The notes below the pieces were generated by a model, which was given only the letters and a program-made list of their open reading frames with translations, was not told where the DNA came from and searched no databases. Below are positions 56,930 through 64,000 of a stretch of DNA of 64,000 nucleotides, piece after piece; the stretch's first letter is position 1; each line of letters begins with the position of its first letter. The translations under genes were made by a program, and so were the position numbers. Origin of the DNA: DASZQY01 sp035548515. GTDB lineage: Bacteria > Pseudomonadota > Alphaproteobacteria > Rhizobiales > Kaistiaceae. The stretch is from positions 124,001-188,000 of the forward strand of contig DASZSW010000018.1 of the NCBI GenBank assembly GCA_035548515.1. The letters run 5' to 3'.

Positions 56930-58354
56930 CTACTCCTCCCGAAACGCCCGATAAAAGGTCGCCGTGATCGGACTGAGGATGTAGTCGATCGCCTTCCGCG
57001 AGGCGCGCTTGATCACGACGTCGGCGGGCATGCCGGGGTGCAGCCGCATCTCCGGATGAGCGGCGAGCGCCGCGGCGTCGATCTCGGCGCGCACCGTGTA
57101 GTAGATCAGTCCCCGCTCGCGATCCTCGGTCTGGTCGGCCGCGACGTAGAGCAGCTTGCCGTCGAGGACGGGATAGGTGCGCGGGTCGTACGCCGTCAGC
57201 CGCACCTCTGCAGGCTCGCCAACCTTGACCGAGTCGATATCGAGCGGACTGAGGCGTGCCTCGACGATCAGCGGCTCGTCGCCGGGTTCGATGTCGAGCA
57301 GCGGCTGGCCGGCTGAGATGGCACTGCCCTGCGTGCGCACCTGCACGTTCAGCACGGTGCCGTCTTCCGGCGCGCGGATGGTCAGGCGATCGAGCGTGTC
57401 GGCCGCGACCTTCATCAGTTGCGTCGCGGCGTTGAGCTTGAGCTGCGTGTCCTGGATATCGTTGGCGATGTCGCCCTGCCACGTCATGCGCAGAGACAGC
57501 AGCGCGAGTTCGGCGGCTGCTTTCTCTTGCCCGGAGCGTGATCGTTGGGCGGTATAAAGGCCGACGTTGCCGCTGACCTGGCTGAGCTGCGCGGCGAGGT
57601 CGGTCGCCTGGCGTTTGGGCACGACGCCCTTATCCGCGAGGTCCTGGATGCTGACGAGCTGCTGCTTGAGGATGGTCTCCTGCTCGGTGGCGGCGGTTAG
57701 CTGCGCGGCATAGGCCTCGGATTCGGTCTGGAACTGTTCGACCTGTTTCTGCTGGACCGCGAGGTTGCCTTGATAGATGTCGCGGCGATTGGCGAAGACG
57801 TGGGTCTCGTCGCTCATCACCGACTGCGCCATGTCGCTGTGATCGGCGAGCAGTTCGTTGGGAAAGGTTATCGCCGGGGCCTCCGCCTGTTCAGCGCGCA
57901 GGCGTGCCAGGCGGGCGAGAAGGCCAATGCGCGTGCCGGCCGCACCCGCGAGATCGGAGCGGGCGCGTGTGTCGTCGAGCTTCAACAGAGGCTGCCCGGC
58001 TTTCACCGTATCGCCCTCGGCCACCAGAAGCGCCGACAGGATGCCATCCTCAAGGTGGCTCACTGTCTTCTTCCTGGAGTCAGCGATGACCGTGCCGGAG
58101 GCGACCGACGCACTGTCGAGATTGGCGGTGAACGCCCAGACCAGAAAGCCGCCGAAGCCGATCAGGATCGCGGCGATGCCGGCGATCGCCGGACGGCGAA
58201 GCGACATCATCGGCTCGAACGTCGCCGCGTCCGCGGGCATCTCCCACACGACTGCCTCGACGCGATGATGCGGGACGAGCGCGGTTGCGGCGACTGCTTG
58301 CGCGGCGGCGACGCGTTCGGCGGCCGCACGCCGCCACTCGACGAAATCGATCAT
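56930..58354 (-). CDS. HlyD family type I secretion adaptor
   Basis: A 474-residue membrane-fusion protein. A cytoplasmic amino tail of about 55 residues precedes one transmembrane helix (AIAGIAAILIGFGGFLVWAFT). Then come the HlyD lipoyl-like first half (SVASGTVIADSRKKTVSHLEDGILSALLVAEGDTV), a long coiled coil (about residues 140-330) and the second lipoyl half (RLTIRAPEDGTVLNV). It links the inner-membrane ATPase to an outer-membrane TolC-type channel, which is not in this window. ATG at 58354 overlaps the ATPase stop by four bases. Confidence 0.92.
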   Translation of the reverse strand: MIDFVEWRRAAAERVAAAQAVAATALVPHHRVEAVVWEMPADAATFEPMMSLRRPAIAGIAAILIGFGGFLVWAFTANLDSASVASGTVIADSRKKTVSHLEDGILSALLVAEGDTVKAGQPLLKLDDTRARSDLAGAAGTRIGLLARLARLRAEQAEAPAITFPNELLADHSDMAQSVMSDETHVFANRRDIYQGNLAVQQKQVEQFQTESEAYAAQLTAATEQETILKQQLVSIQDLADKGVVPKRQATDLAAQLSQVSGNVGLYTAQRSRSGQEKAAAELALLSLRMTWQGDIANDIQDTQLKLNAATQLMKVAADTLDRLTIRAPEDGTVLNVQVRTQGSAISAGQPLLDIEPGDEPLIVEARLSPLDIDSVKVGEPAEVRLTAYDPRTYPVLDGKLLYVAADQTEDRERGLIYYTVRAEIDAAALAAHPEMRLHPGMPADVVIKRASRKAIDYILSPITATFYRAFREE

Positions 58355-60165
58355 GATTCGGCTCCGGCCGCGACAGCGCGCTTGACGACAACCTCGGAGT
58401 TCGCGCGCCGGATGGACTGGACGGCGTTTGCCGTCGGCGCTCGCTCCCCGAACTGGGCGATGCGGCCGTCCTGCAGGACGAGCAGCTTGTCGACGCAGTC
58501 CATGATGGATTGGCGATGGGCGATCACGATGACGATGGCGCCATTTTGCTTGGCGCCGGTGATCGCCGTGATCAGCGCCTGTTCGCCTTCTGCATCCAGG
58601 TTGGAGTTGGGCTCGTCGAGGACGAGCAGGTACGGCGCGCCGAACAGCGCGCGGGCGAGCGCGATCCGCTGACGCTGGCCGCCCGACAACGTGAGGCGGC
58701 CGTCGCCGATCGGCGTGTCGTAGCCGAGCGGCAAACGGCCGATCGTCTCGTGCACGCCCGCGGCGCGGGCGGCTTCGATCACCTGACGCGGATCGGCGTC
58801 GCGCATGCGGGCGATGTTTTCGCGCACCGTCCCCTCCAGGACGGACACCGACTGGGGGAGATATCCAGCAACGTCGCCGAACGAATTCCGCTGCCACAGG
58901 TAGACGTTGTGGCCGTTGAAATAGACGCCGCCGGCAGTTGGCTTTGTGACGCCGACGAGAAGGCGGGCGAGCGTCGACTTGCCGGCCGCCGAGGGCCCGG
59001 CGATGCCGAGCACCGTGCCCGGGGAAAGCGTGAAGGTTATGCCGCGCAGGACCGGCACATCCATGCCGGGCACGGCGTATACGAGGCGATCGACGACGAG
59101 GTCGCCGGGACTTTTCGGGATCGGGAAGCTTTCGCGCACGGAAGTGCGCACCTCGACGACGTCGCGGATGCGCTTCCAGGCGGCGCGCGCGAGAATCCAT
59201 TGGCGCCAGTCGGCGGCGAGGCTGTCGAAGGGCAGCAGCAGGCGGCTCATGATCATCGTGCCGCCGATCATGGAGCCGGCCGATGCGAGATTCTCGATGG
59301 CGAGCCAGGCGCCCAGCGCCAGCACTACGATCTGCATGATGTAGCGGACGGCGCGTGTCAGAGCGTGCATGCCGCGGCTGCGGCGGTTGCCGACGTTGGT
59401 GAGATCGATCGAATGGAAATGAAGCTGACGCCAGCGCGCCGCCAACGCCGGCAGCATGCCCATCGCCTCGATCACCTCGGCGTGCCGCATGGCGCCGCCG
59501 ATGCTTGTGATGCTCTCGATGCTCGCCTCGCTGGCCTCCTTCAACGTCGGCCGGCAAAGGACGTCGGAGAGGACGTTGAGGCTTACCATGACCACCACTG
59601 CGATCAGGCCCGCCAGGCCAAACAGCGGGTGGAGCGAGAACATCACCGCCAGGAAGATCGGCGCCCACAGCGCTTCGAAGGGTGCGGAGAAGGCGGTGCC
59701 GGTGATGAAGGTGCGGAGATCGGCGAGATCACGCAGGACCTCGGTCGCGCGGCTGGAGCCTTTCTCCAATGCAGCCTGCATCGCGGATTCGATCGCAGGG
59801 AGATTGAGGCGGCTCAACAACTGTCCGGCGAGCGCCTGAAAGGCGAGCGAGCGGATGAATTCCAGCAGCCCGTACAACAGCAGTGCGCCGACCGAGAGAA
59901 TCACGAGCATCTTCAGCGTCTCGACGCTACGGCTCAGGATGACGCGGTCGTGCACCTGAAGCATGAACAACGGCACGGTGAGCTGGAGCACGTTGATGAA
60001 GGCGCTGAGGACGCCCGCGAGAAGGAAGCCGTGCATCAGCACGCGGCGGCATGCGCGGATGAGCTCCTTGCCGTCAGCGACGCGTCTGGGCAGGGGCGTT
60101 GCGGTTTTGCGGGAGGCGAAATCGCGAGTTTCGGCGGTGCCGCTTGCATGGATGTCGATGGTCAT
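58351..60165 (-). CDS. Type I secretion ABC permease/ATPase
   Basis: A 604-residue exporter with fused membrane and ATPase domains. Hydrophobic segments lie at about residues 43-70, 84-110, 168-200 and 272-300. Walker A is GPSAAGKST at 390-398, the signature LSGGQRQR begins at 493, Walker B is LLVLDEP at 513-519, and the switch His is in IVIAHRQS near 550. No amino-terminal peptidase domain is present, as in the PrtD/RTX exporter class. It is the first gene of the minus-strand array and divergent from the MarR regulator; GAGGG precedes its ATG. Confidence 0.93.
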   Translation of the reverse strand: MTIDIHASGTAETRDFASRKTATPLPRRVADGKELIRACRRVLMHGFLLAGVLSAFINVLQLTVPLFMLQVHDRVILSRSVETLKMLVILSVGALLLYGLLEFIRSLAFQALAGQLLSRLNLPAIESAMQAALEKGSSRATEVLRDLADLRTFITGTAFSAPFEALWAPIFLAVMFSLHPLFGLAGLIAVVVMVSLNVLSDVLCRPTLKEASEASIESITSIGGAMRHAEVIEAMGMLPALAARWRQLHFHSIDLTNVGNRRSRGMHALTRAVRYIMQIVVLALGAWLAIENLASAGSMIGGTMIMSRLLLPFDSLAADWRQWILARAAWKRIRDVVEVRTSVRESFPIPKSPGDLVVDRLVYAVPGMDVPVLRGITFTLSPGTVLGIAGPSAAGKSTLARLLVGVTKPTAGGVYFNGHNVYLWQRNSFGDVAGYLPQSVSVLEGTVRENIARMRDADPRQVIEAARAAGVHETIGRLPLGYDTPIGDGRLTLSGGQRQRIALARALFGAPYLLVLDEPNSNLDAEGEQALITAITGAKQNGAIVIVIAHRQSIMDCVDKLLVLQDGRIAQFGERAPTANAVQSIRRANSEVVVKRAVAAGAES

Positions 60166-60237
60166 CGGCCCTCAGTCCGCGCGGATTTCTACAATGTATC
60201 GCGAGGGCTAAAGGTTTTGTTCGGCGTTGCAACAAGT

Positions 60238-60322
60238 GTTCGCAAACTGCCTGAACAAATAAGTATACACTCTTCGAGCTAAAGTTTCGCAAGTATTTCG
60301 ACTTTTGAAGCAACTGCGAAAC
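60238..60322. promoter_or_regulatory. Repeated GTTTCGCA-type boxes between T1SS and MarR genes
   Basis: In the 173-base divergent gap, GTTTCGCA (60284-60291) is matched by its exact reverse complement TGCGAAAC (60315-60322), and a near copy GTTCGCAAACTG is at 60238-60249. Three related boxes beside a MarR gene suggest autoregulation and control of the type I secretion genes. Confidence 0.55.
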
Positions 60323-60338
60323 TAAACGGGGAGCGACC

Positions 60339-60902
60339 ATGACTATGGAGTCGGATAAACTTCTACTTGAAAGAGATATTTCTTTTCCTCAAGAGTCATC
60401 CTCCCCGGCAAAACCCGCGTCGCCCCCGAACGTTCGGCACCTCGATCTCGCCCGCGAGGTCGAGCGCGTGCACCGCCGCTATCTCGATCTGCTGCGCGCC
60501 GAACTCATGCGGCTCGGCATCGACGATGTCAGCCCGGCGCAGGTGCTGATGCTGTTCACGATCGGCGACGACCAGCTTTCGGTGCGCGACCTGCTCGAGC
60601 GCGGCAACTATCTCGGATCGAACGCGTCCTACAATCTCAAGCGACTGCTCGAGGCGGCGTACATCGAGCGCGAGGCGTCCTCGCGCGACCGGCGCTCGGC
60701 GCACATCCGGCTGGCGCCGCGCGGCCACGAACTGTGCGCCAAGATCCGCGACATCGACCAGAGCTACCAGCAGCTCCTGGTGCGCGACACCGAGCAGTTG
60801 CGCGAACTCGAGACGACGGTGAAGACGCTACGCCGCATCGAGATGATGATCCTCACGACCGTGAAGTACGGCGACAGCCTCAAGGGCTGGGGCAACGATT
60901 GA
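60339..60902 (+). CDS. MarR family winged-helix regulator
   Basis: A 187-residue regulator. After a Pro/Ser-rich tail of about 35 residues comes a MarR-type winged helix: DDVSPAQVLMLFTIGDDQLSVRDLLERG, LGSNASYNLKRLLEAAYI, then the wing with SSRDRRSAHIRLAPRG. The size and tail resemble LdtR-type regulators of alphaproteobacteria, which control cell-envelope functions. GGGGAG precedes the ATG at 60339. It is divergent from the type I secretion genes and overlaps the next gene at its stop. Confidence 0.88.
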   Translation: MTMESDKLLLERDISFPQESSSPAKPASPPNVRHLDLAREVERVHRRYLDLLRAELMRLGIDDVSPAQVLMLFTIGDDQLSVRDLLERGNYLGSNASYNLKRLLEAAYIEREASSRDRRSAHIRLAPRGHELCAKIRDIDQSYQQLLVRDTEQLRELETTVKTLRRIEMMILTTVKYGDSLKGWGND

Positions 60903-62134
60903 AGATCGTCTTCGTTCATCGCCGCGGTGCGGCGCAGTTCCGTCATCTTGCCCGCCATCTCGCGGAGCGGGGTGCGGAGGTCACGGTGATCTGCGAGCAG
61001 CGCGACGCGCCCGTCGCGGGTGTGCGCTTCATCGTCCACCCTCCGGCGACTGAGCGGACCGGAGCCATTCCCCGCCATCTTGCCGTCGCCGACGAGTGTG
61101 CGCAGCACGCCAATCTCGTTGCCGAGACGCTGGAGCGCATGCGGCACGCCGAAGGCGCGCCTGATCTCGTCGTGGGTCACATTGGCTGGGGCGGGATGCT
61201 GTTCGTCAAGGACGTACTCCCGCGGACGCCGGCGCTGGCCTATTGCGAGTATTACTTTCAGCCGAAAGGTGGCGACATCGGCTTCGATCCGCGCACGCCC
61301 GTCTCCATCGCCGAACTCAGCCGCGCCCGCTTGCGCAATATGGTGCAGCGGGCGACCCTCGATGGAATCGAAGGCGGGATCAGTCCAACCGTGTGGCAAC
61401 GCAGCCGCTATCCTGCGGCGATCCGGCCGCGCATCGCGGTCTGCCACGAAGGCGTCGACGTCAATCTCTGCCGGCCAGACGCGGCTGCGCGGTTCCGCCT
61501 TCCGAACGGCCGCTTCCTGTCACCGGGCGATCCCGTCGTCACCTACGTTGCGCGCGACCTTGAACCTTATCGCGGATTTCCGCAGTTCATGCGGGCGGCG
61601 GCGCGTATCGCGGCCCGACGTGAGGACGCGCTGTTCGTCGTCGCGGGAAACGACGGCATCAGCTACGGGCGAGCACACATCAGCGGACGCAGCTGGCGCG
61701 CGGTGATGATGGAAGAGACCGCGATCGATCCCAGCCGCATCTTCTTCCTTGGCGCTATCGACCACGCCTCACTGATCCGGCTGTTCCAAGTTTCGGCGGC
61801 GCATGTCTATCTCACCGTCCCATTTGTGCTGTCGTGGTCGCTGCTCGAGGCGATGGCGTGCGGCTGCAACGTTGTCGGTTCCGATACGGCGCCCGTGAAG
61901 GAAGTGATCGGCGACGGCCACAACGGGGTTCTCGCCGACTTCTGGGACGCAGACGCGATCGCTGCTCAGGTGATGGATGGGCTCGCGCGACCAGAGGCGA
62001 TGCGGCCACGCCGGCTGGCGGCACGCGCCACGATCGAGCAGCGCTATCGGCGAGGCGATTGCCTGGCGCGGCAGGTCGACATCCTCGGTCGGACCATCAT
62101 GGGCGAGATCAGCGCCGGCGCCGGAGGGCAGTGA
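60899..62134 (+). CDS. Glycosyltransferase, GT4-like
   Basis: A 411-residue GT-B glycosyltransferase. The amino half starts IVFVHRRGAAQFRHLARHLAERGAEVTVI; the carboxyl half has VTYVARDLEPYRGFPQFMRAAA and LTVPFVLSWSLLEAMACGCNVVGSDTAPVKEVI, a typical donor-binding region. The start is TTG at 60899, overlapping the MarR stop (TTGA), so it is translated after the regulator. It is a third GT4-like gene in the glycan region, though on the other strand. Confidence 0.86.
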   Translation: MKIVFVHRRGAAQFRHLARHLAERGAEVTVICEQRDAPVAGVRFIVHPPATERTGAIPRHLAVADECAQHANLVAETLERMRHAEGAPDLVVGHIGWGGMLFVKDVLPRTPALAYCEYYFQPKGGDIGFDPRTPVSIAELSRARLRNMVQRATLDGIEGGISPTVWQRSRYPAAIRPRIAVCHEGVDVNLCRPDAAARFRLPNGRFLSPGDPVVTYVARDLEPYRGFPQFMRAAARIAARREDALFVVAGNDGISYGRAHISGRSWRAVMMEETAIDPSRIFFLGAIDHASLIRLFQVSAAHVYLTVPFVLSWSLLEAMACGCNVVGSDTAPVKEVIGDGHNGVLADFWDADAIAAQVMDGLARPEAMRPRRLAARATIEQRYRRGDCLARQVDILGRTIMGEISAGAGGQ

Positions 62135-62182
62135 CGCCAGTGTGCGTAGCGGGTCGCGCCGTTTGCGCTAGCCGCACGATGC

Positions 62183-62977
62183 TTAGAGGTACTCGACGTT
62201 GCCATCGACGCTGATGGCTTGCCCCGTAATGTTGCGGGCCAGGTCCGAAGTCAGGAACAGCGCGAGGTTGGCGACGTCCTCGGCATCGACCATCCGCCTC
62301 AGCGATATTTTTGCGAGGTAAGACGCTCGTGTCTCCTCGACGCCGACGCCGAGCGCGTCAGCCCGGTCGGCAATCACACGATCCATACGCTCGCCGCTGA
62401 CTACTCCCGGCAGAATCGCATTGACCCGTATGCCGGCGGGACCGAGCTCGATGGCGAGTGATTTGATCAGCCCGACGATCGCCCACTTCGTCGCCGCGTA
62501 AGGTGTGCGGTACGCATATCCGAGCCGCCCGGCTACGGACGAGATCGCCAGGATCGAAGGCTGCCGCGACGCCTTGATGAGCGGGACGCAGCGCCGCAGA
62601 AAATAAAACTGCGAATTGAGATTGATCGCAATCGTGCGATCGACGGCCTCATCCGTGTAGGAGTCTACGGCGCCGGTCGGGCCGGCGACGCCGACATTGT
62701 TCACTAGAACGTCGAGGCCGCCGAATTGCGCCTTAAGGTCGTCGACGACCTTGTCAGCGCTGCCCACTTCCGAAGCGTCGCCCACGCTGCCGGTGAGACC
62801 GGTCACCGACTTCAGCGCGTGGGCAAGGTGGGCAGCATCGACGTCGACGATATGAACGCGCGAGCCGGCGGCGATCATCTTCTCGGCGATGGCAAGGCCG
62901 ATGCCGCTGCCACCGCCGGTAACCAACACGCGCAGGCCGCGCACCTCGAGAATTGGTGGCCGCTCCGGAGCCTGCAT
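62183..62977 (-). CDS. SDR family oxidoreductase
   Basis: A 264-residue short-chain dehydrogenase. TGGGSGIGLAIAEKM binds the nucleotide, NNVGVAGP follows, and the catalytic residues are in ILAISSVAGR (Ser) and TPYAATKWAIV (Tyr, Lys). The end ARNITGQAISVDGNVEYL is typical. It lies 28 bases after the MetE-like gene on the same strand and ends 48 bases from the convergent glycosyltransferase. The substrate is unknown. Confidence 0.88.
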   Translation of the reverse strand: MQAPERPPILEVRGLRVLVTGGGSGIGLAIAEKMIAAGSRVHIVDVDAAHLAHALKSVTGLTGSVGDASEVGSADKVVDDLKAQFGGLDVLVNNVGVAGPTGAVDSYTDEAVDRTIAINLNSQFYFLRRCVPLIKASRQPSILAISSVAGRLGYAYRTPYAATKWAIVGLIKSLAIELGPAGIRVNAILPGVVSGERMDRVIADRADALGVGVEETRASYLAKISLRRMVDAEDVANLALFLTSDLARNITGQAISVDGNVEYL

Positions 62978-63005
62978 TTGCGTCCCACTCCGCGACGAGG
63001 GCCGG

Positions 63006-64000
63006 CTATCCCCACAACCGCTTTGATGCGATGGCGGCGCCGTCGCGGAGTGACTTGAGCTTTGCCCACACCACGTCCTCCGCGACCCACTCCCACCCGG
63101 TGAAGGTGCCGAAGCCGCAATCGACTCCGGCGATGACGCGCTCCCTGTCGCCGACCGCATCGACGACTCGCTCGATGCGCTGTGCGACCACTTCCGGGTG
63201 CTCGACGACATTGCTTTTGGAGTCGATCACTCCGGGAATGATGGCGATGTTGTCGGGCGGTCTGTTCGCCTTGATCGCGGCGCTCTCGTGCTGACGACGC
63301 GGGTTGGCGAACTCGAGTCCAATCGCACCGACCTTCGCCTTGTAAAGCGACGGCAACACCACCGACATCGCGACGTCGTGGACGTGCGGTCCTTCCCAGT
63401 TGCCCCAGCACACATGCAGCCGCACGCGATCGCGCGGAATATCCTCAAGCGCCTTGTTCAGCGCCTCGACGTGGCGCTCCGTCTGCTCGGCGAACTCGGA
63501 GTCGGTCAGGTCCTGATAGAGCAGCACGCGCTCCATCGCGAGGTCCGGTCCGTCCACCTGGAGGATGTAGCCGGCATCGACGATCGCCTTGTATTCCTTG
63601 GATATTTCGCGCGCGATCGCATCGAGATAAGCCTCGTCCGAGTCGTAGTAGGCGTTCAACATCGTGGCCGCGATGATGCCCGGCGTCGGCGAGTTCATGA
63701 ACCACTCGCTGACCTGGGCGTTCTTTTTCACGCCCTGCTGCTGCAGGCGGTCGATCTCTTTCTTGATCTCGCCTTCGCCGCGGTAGTGGACCTCAGCGAT
63801 CGCCTCCGGCGCATCGAACACGCGTCCGGTTTTCGGTATGCGCTGCATCATCCGCTCGGTGAACTTCGGGAACTCGGCGAACTCCCTTCCGTAGGGACGG
63901 CTCGACTTGCCGCCGAAGCCACTCCACCGCTGCGGCACGTAAGTCTGAAATCCGACTCGCCCCTGCTCGCCGTCGTTGGGGATATCGAGGCCGACCTCGA
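63006..64000 (-). CDS. MetE-like (cobalamin-independent methionine synthase II) protein, 5' end missing
   Basis: The frame is open to the right edge, so the amino end lies outside; 330 residues are visible. GLDIPNDGEQGRVGFQTYV near the visible start, LHVCWGNWEGPH (zinc His and Cys), IGLEFAN (Glu) and GVDCGFGT (Cys) are the zinc-site residues of the MetE/UROD-fold family. Proteins of this type are shorter than full methionine synthase and often act on other methyl acceptors or donors. It is followed by an SDR gene. A GTG at 63938 could pass for a start, but coding similarity clearly continues beyond it. Confidence 0.85.
   Translation of the reverse strand, partial: EVGLDIPNDGEQGRVGFQTYVPQRWSGFGGKSSRPYGREFAEFPKFTERMMQRIPKTGRVFDAPEAIAEVHYRGEGEIKKEIDRLQQQGVKKNAQVSEWFMNSPTPGIIAATMLNAYYDSDEAYLDAIAREISKEYKAIVDAGYILQVDGPDLAMERVLLYQDLTDSEFAEQTERHVEALNKALEDIPRDRVRLHVCWGNWEGPHVHDVAMSVVLPSLYKAKVGAIGLEFANPRRQHESAAIKANRPPDNIAIIPGVIDSKSNVVEHPEVVAQRIERVVDAVGDRERVIAGVDCGFGTFTGWEWVAEDVVWAKLKSLRDGAAIASKRLWG

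Noticed and set aside
58510..60282. Plus-strand frame of 590 codons opposite the type I ATPase
   Set aside because: Gln/Arg/Asp-rich shadow; the minus strand has Walker motifs and signature in order.

Overview
The window is GC-rich, densely packed DNA that reads as a Hyphomicrobiales-type alphaproteobacterium. This is inferred from the rhizobial-type L-rhamnose locus (rhaDI divergent from rhaRSTPQUK, with the fused aldolase/dehydrogenase RhaD), an IalB-family protein, many GntR/FCD regulators and several RbsC-class sugar ABC transporters. I saw no tRNA, rRNA, insertion sequence, phage gene or CRISPR array. About 50 protein genes fill nearly all of the sequence, and both edges cut through genes.

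Left part (1-18905). A truncated giant LEPR-XLL surface protein sits at the left edge. A GntR regulator heads a minus-strand operon with an unrecognised protein, a GH38 alpha-mannosidase and a HIT protein. Divergent from it is a long plus-strand catabolic run: FAH-family hydrolase, ABC ATPase, permease, binding protein, cupin, LVIVD propeller, KdgD-like dehydratase, DUF1932 dehydrogenase, a Gfo/Idh/MocA-aldo/keto reductase fusion and NagA. A perfect 12-bp inverted repeat lies in the divergent promoter region. The substrate of this run is unknown.

Middle part (18902-40673). A LuxR-type regulator is followed by a complete L-rhamnose locus whose divergent promoter region carries two mirror-image 12-bp boxes. 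Next come a MaoC-like protein, an LLM flavoprotein, a second GntR/FCD regulator, an SDR and a third sugar ABC operon (binding protein, ATPase, two permeases, SMP-30 lactonase). A repeated box upstream of that operon fits the consensus operator of the GntR/FCD family. This half of the window is a sugar-utilisation island with three separate CUT2-type importers.

Right part (40690-62134). This is a secretion and surface-glycan region. A two-partner-secretion TpsB porin with an IalB protein is followed by a long minus-strand array that begins with a type I secretion ATPase and adaptor. The array continues with an RTX protein made almost wholly of Ca-binding nonapeptides, a GT2 glycosyltransferase, a methyltransferase, a GT4, a C-terminally anchored coiled-coil protein, a catalytically degenerate GT2-like protein, a second GT4, two polysaccharide pyruvyl transferases and an unrecognised secreted protein. 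A divergent MarR regulator is translationally coupled to another glycosyltransferase. The inferred job is export of an RTX surface protein together with synthesis of a pyruvylated, possibly methylated surface glycan. The RTX protein carries a 72-residue super-repeat (8 x 9) whose markers recur four times in exact register. The window ends with an SDR and a truncated MetE-like methyltransferase.
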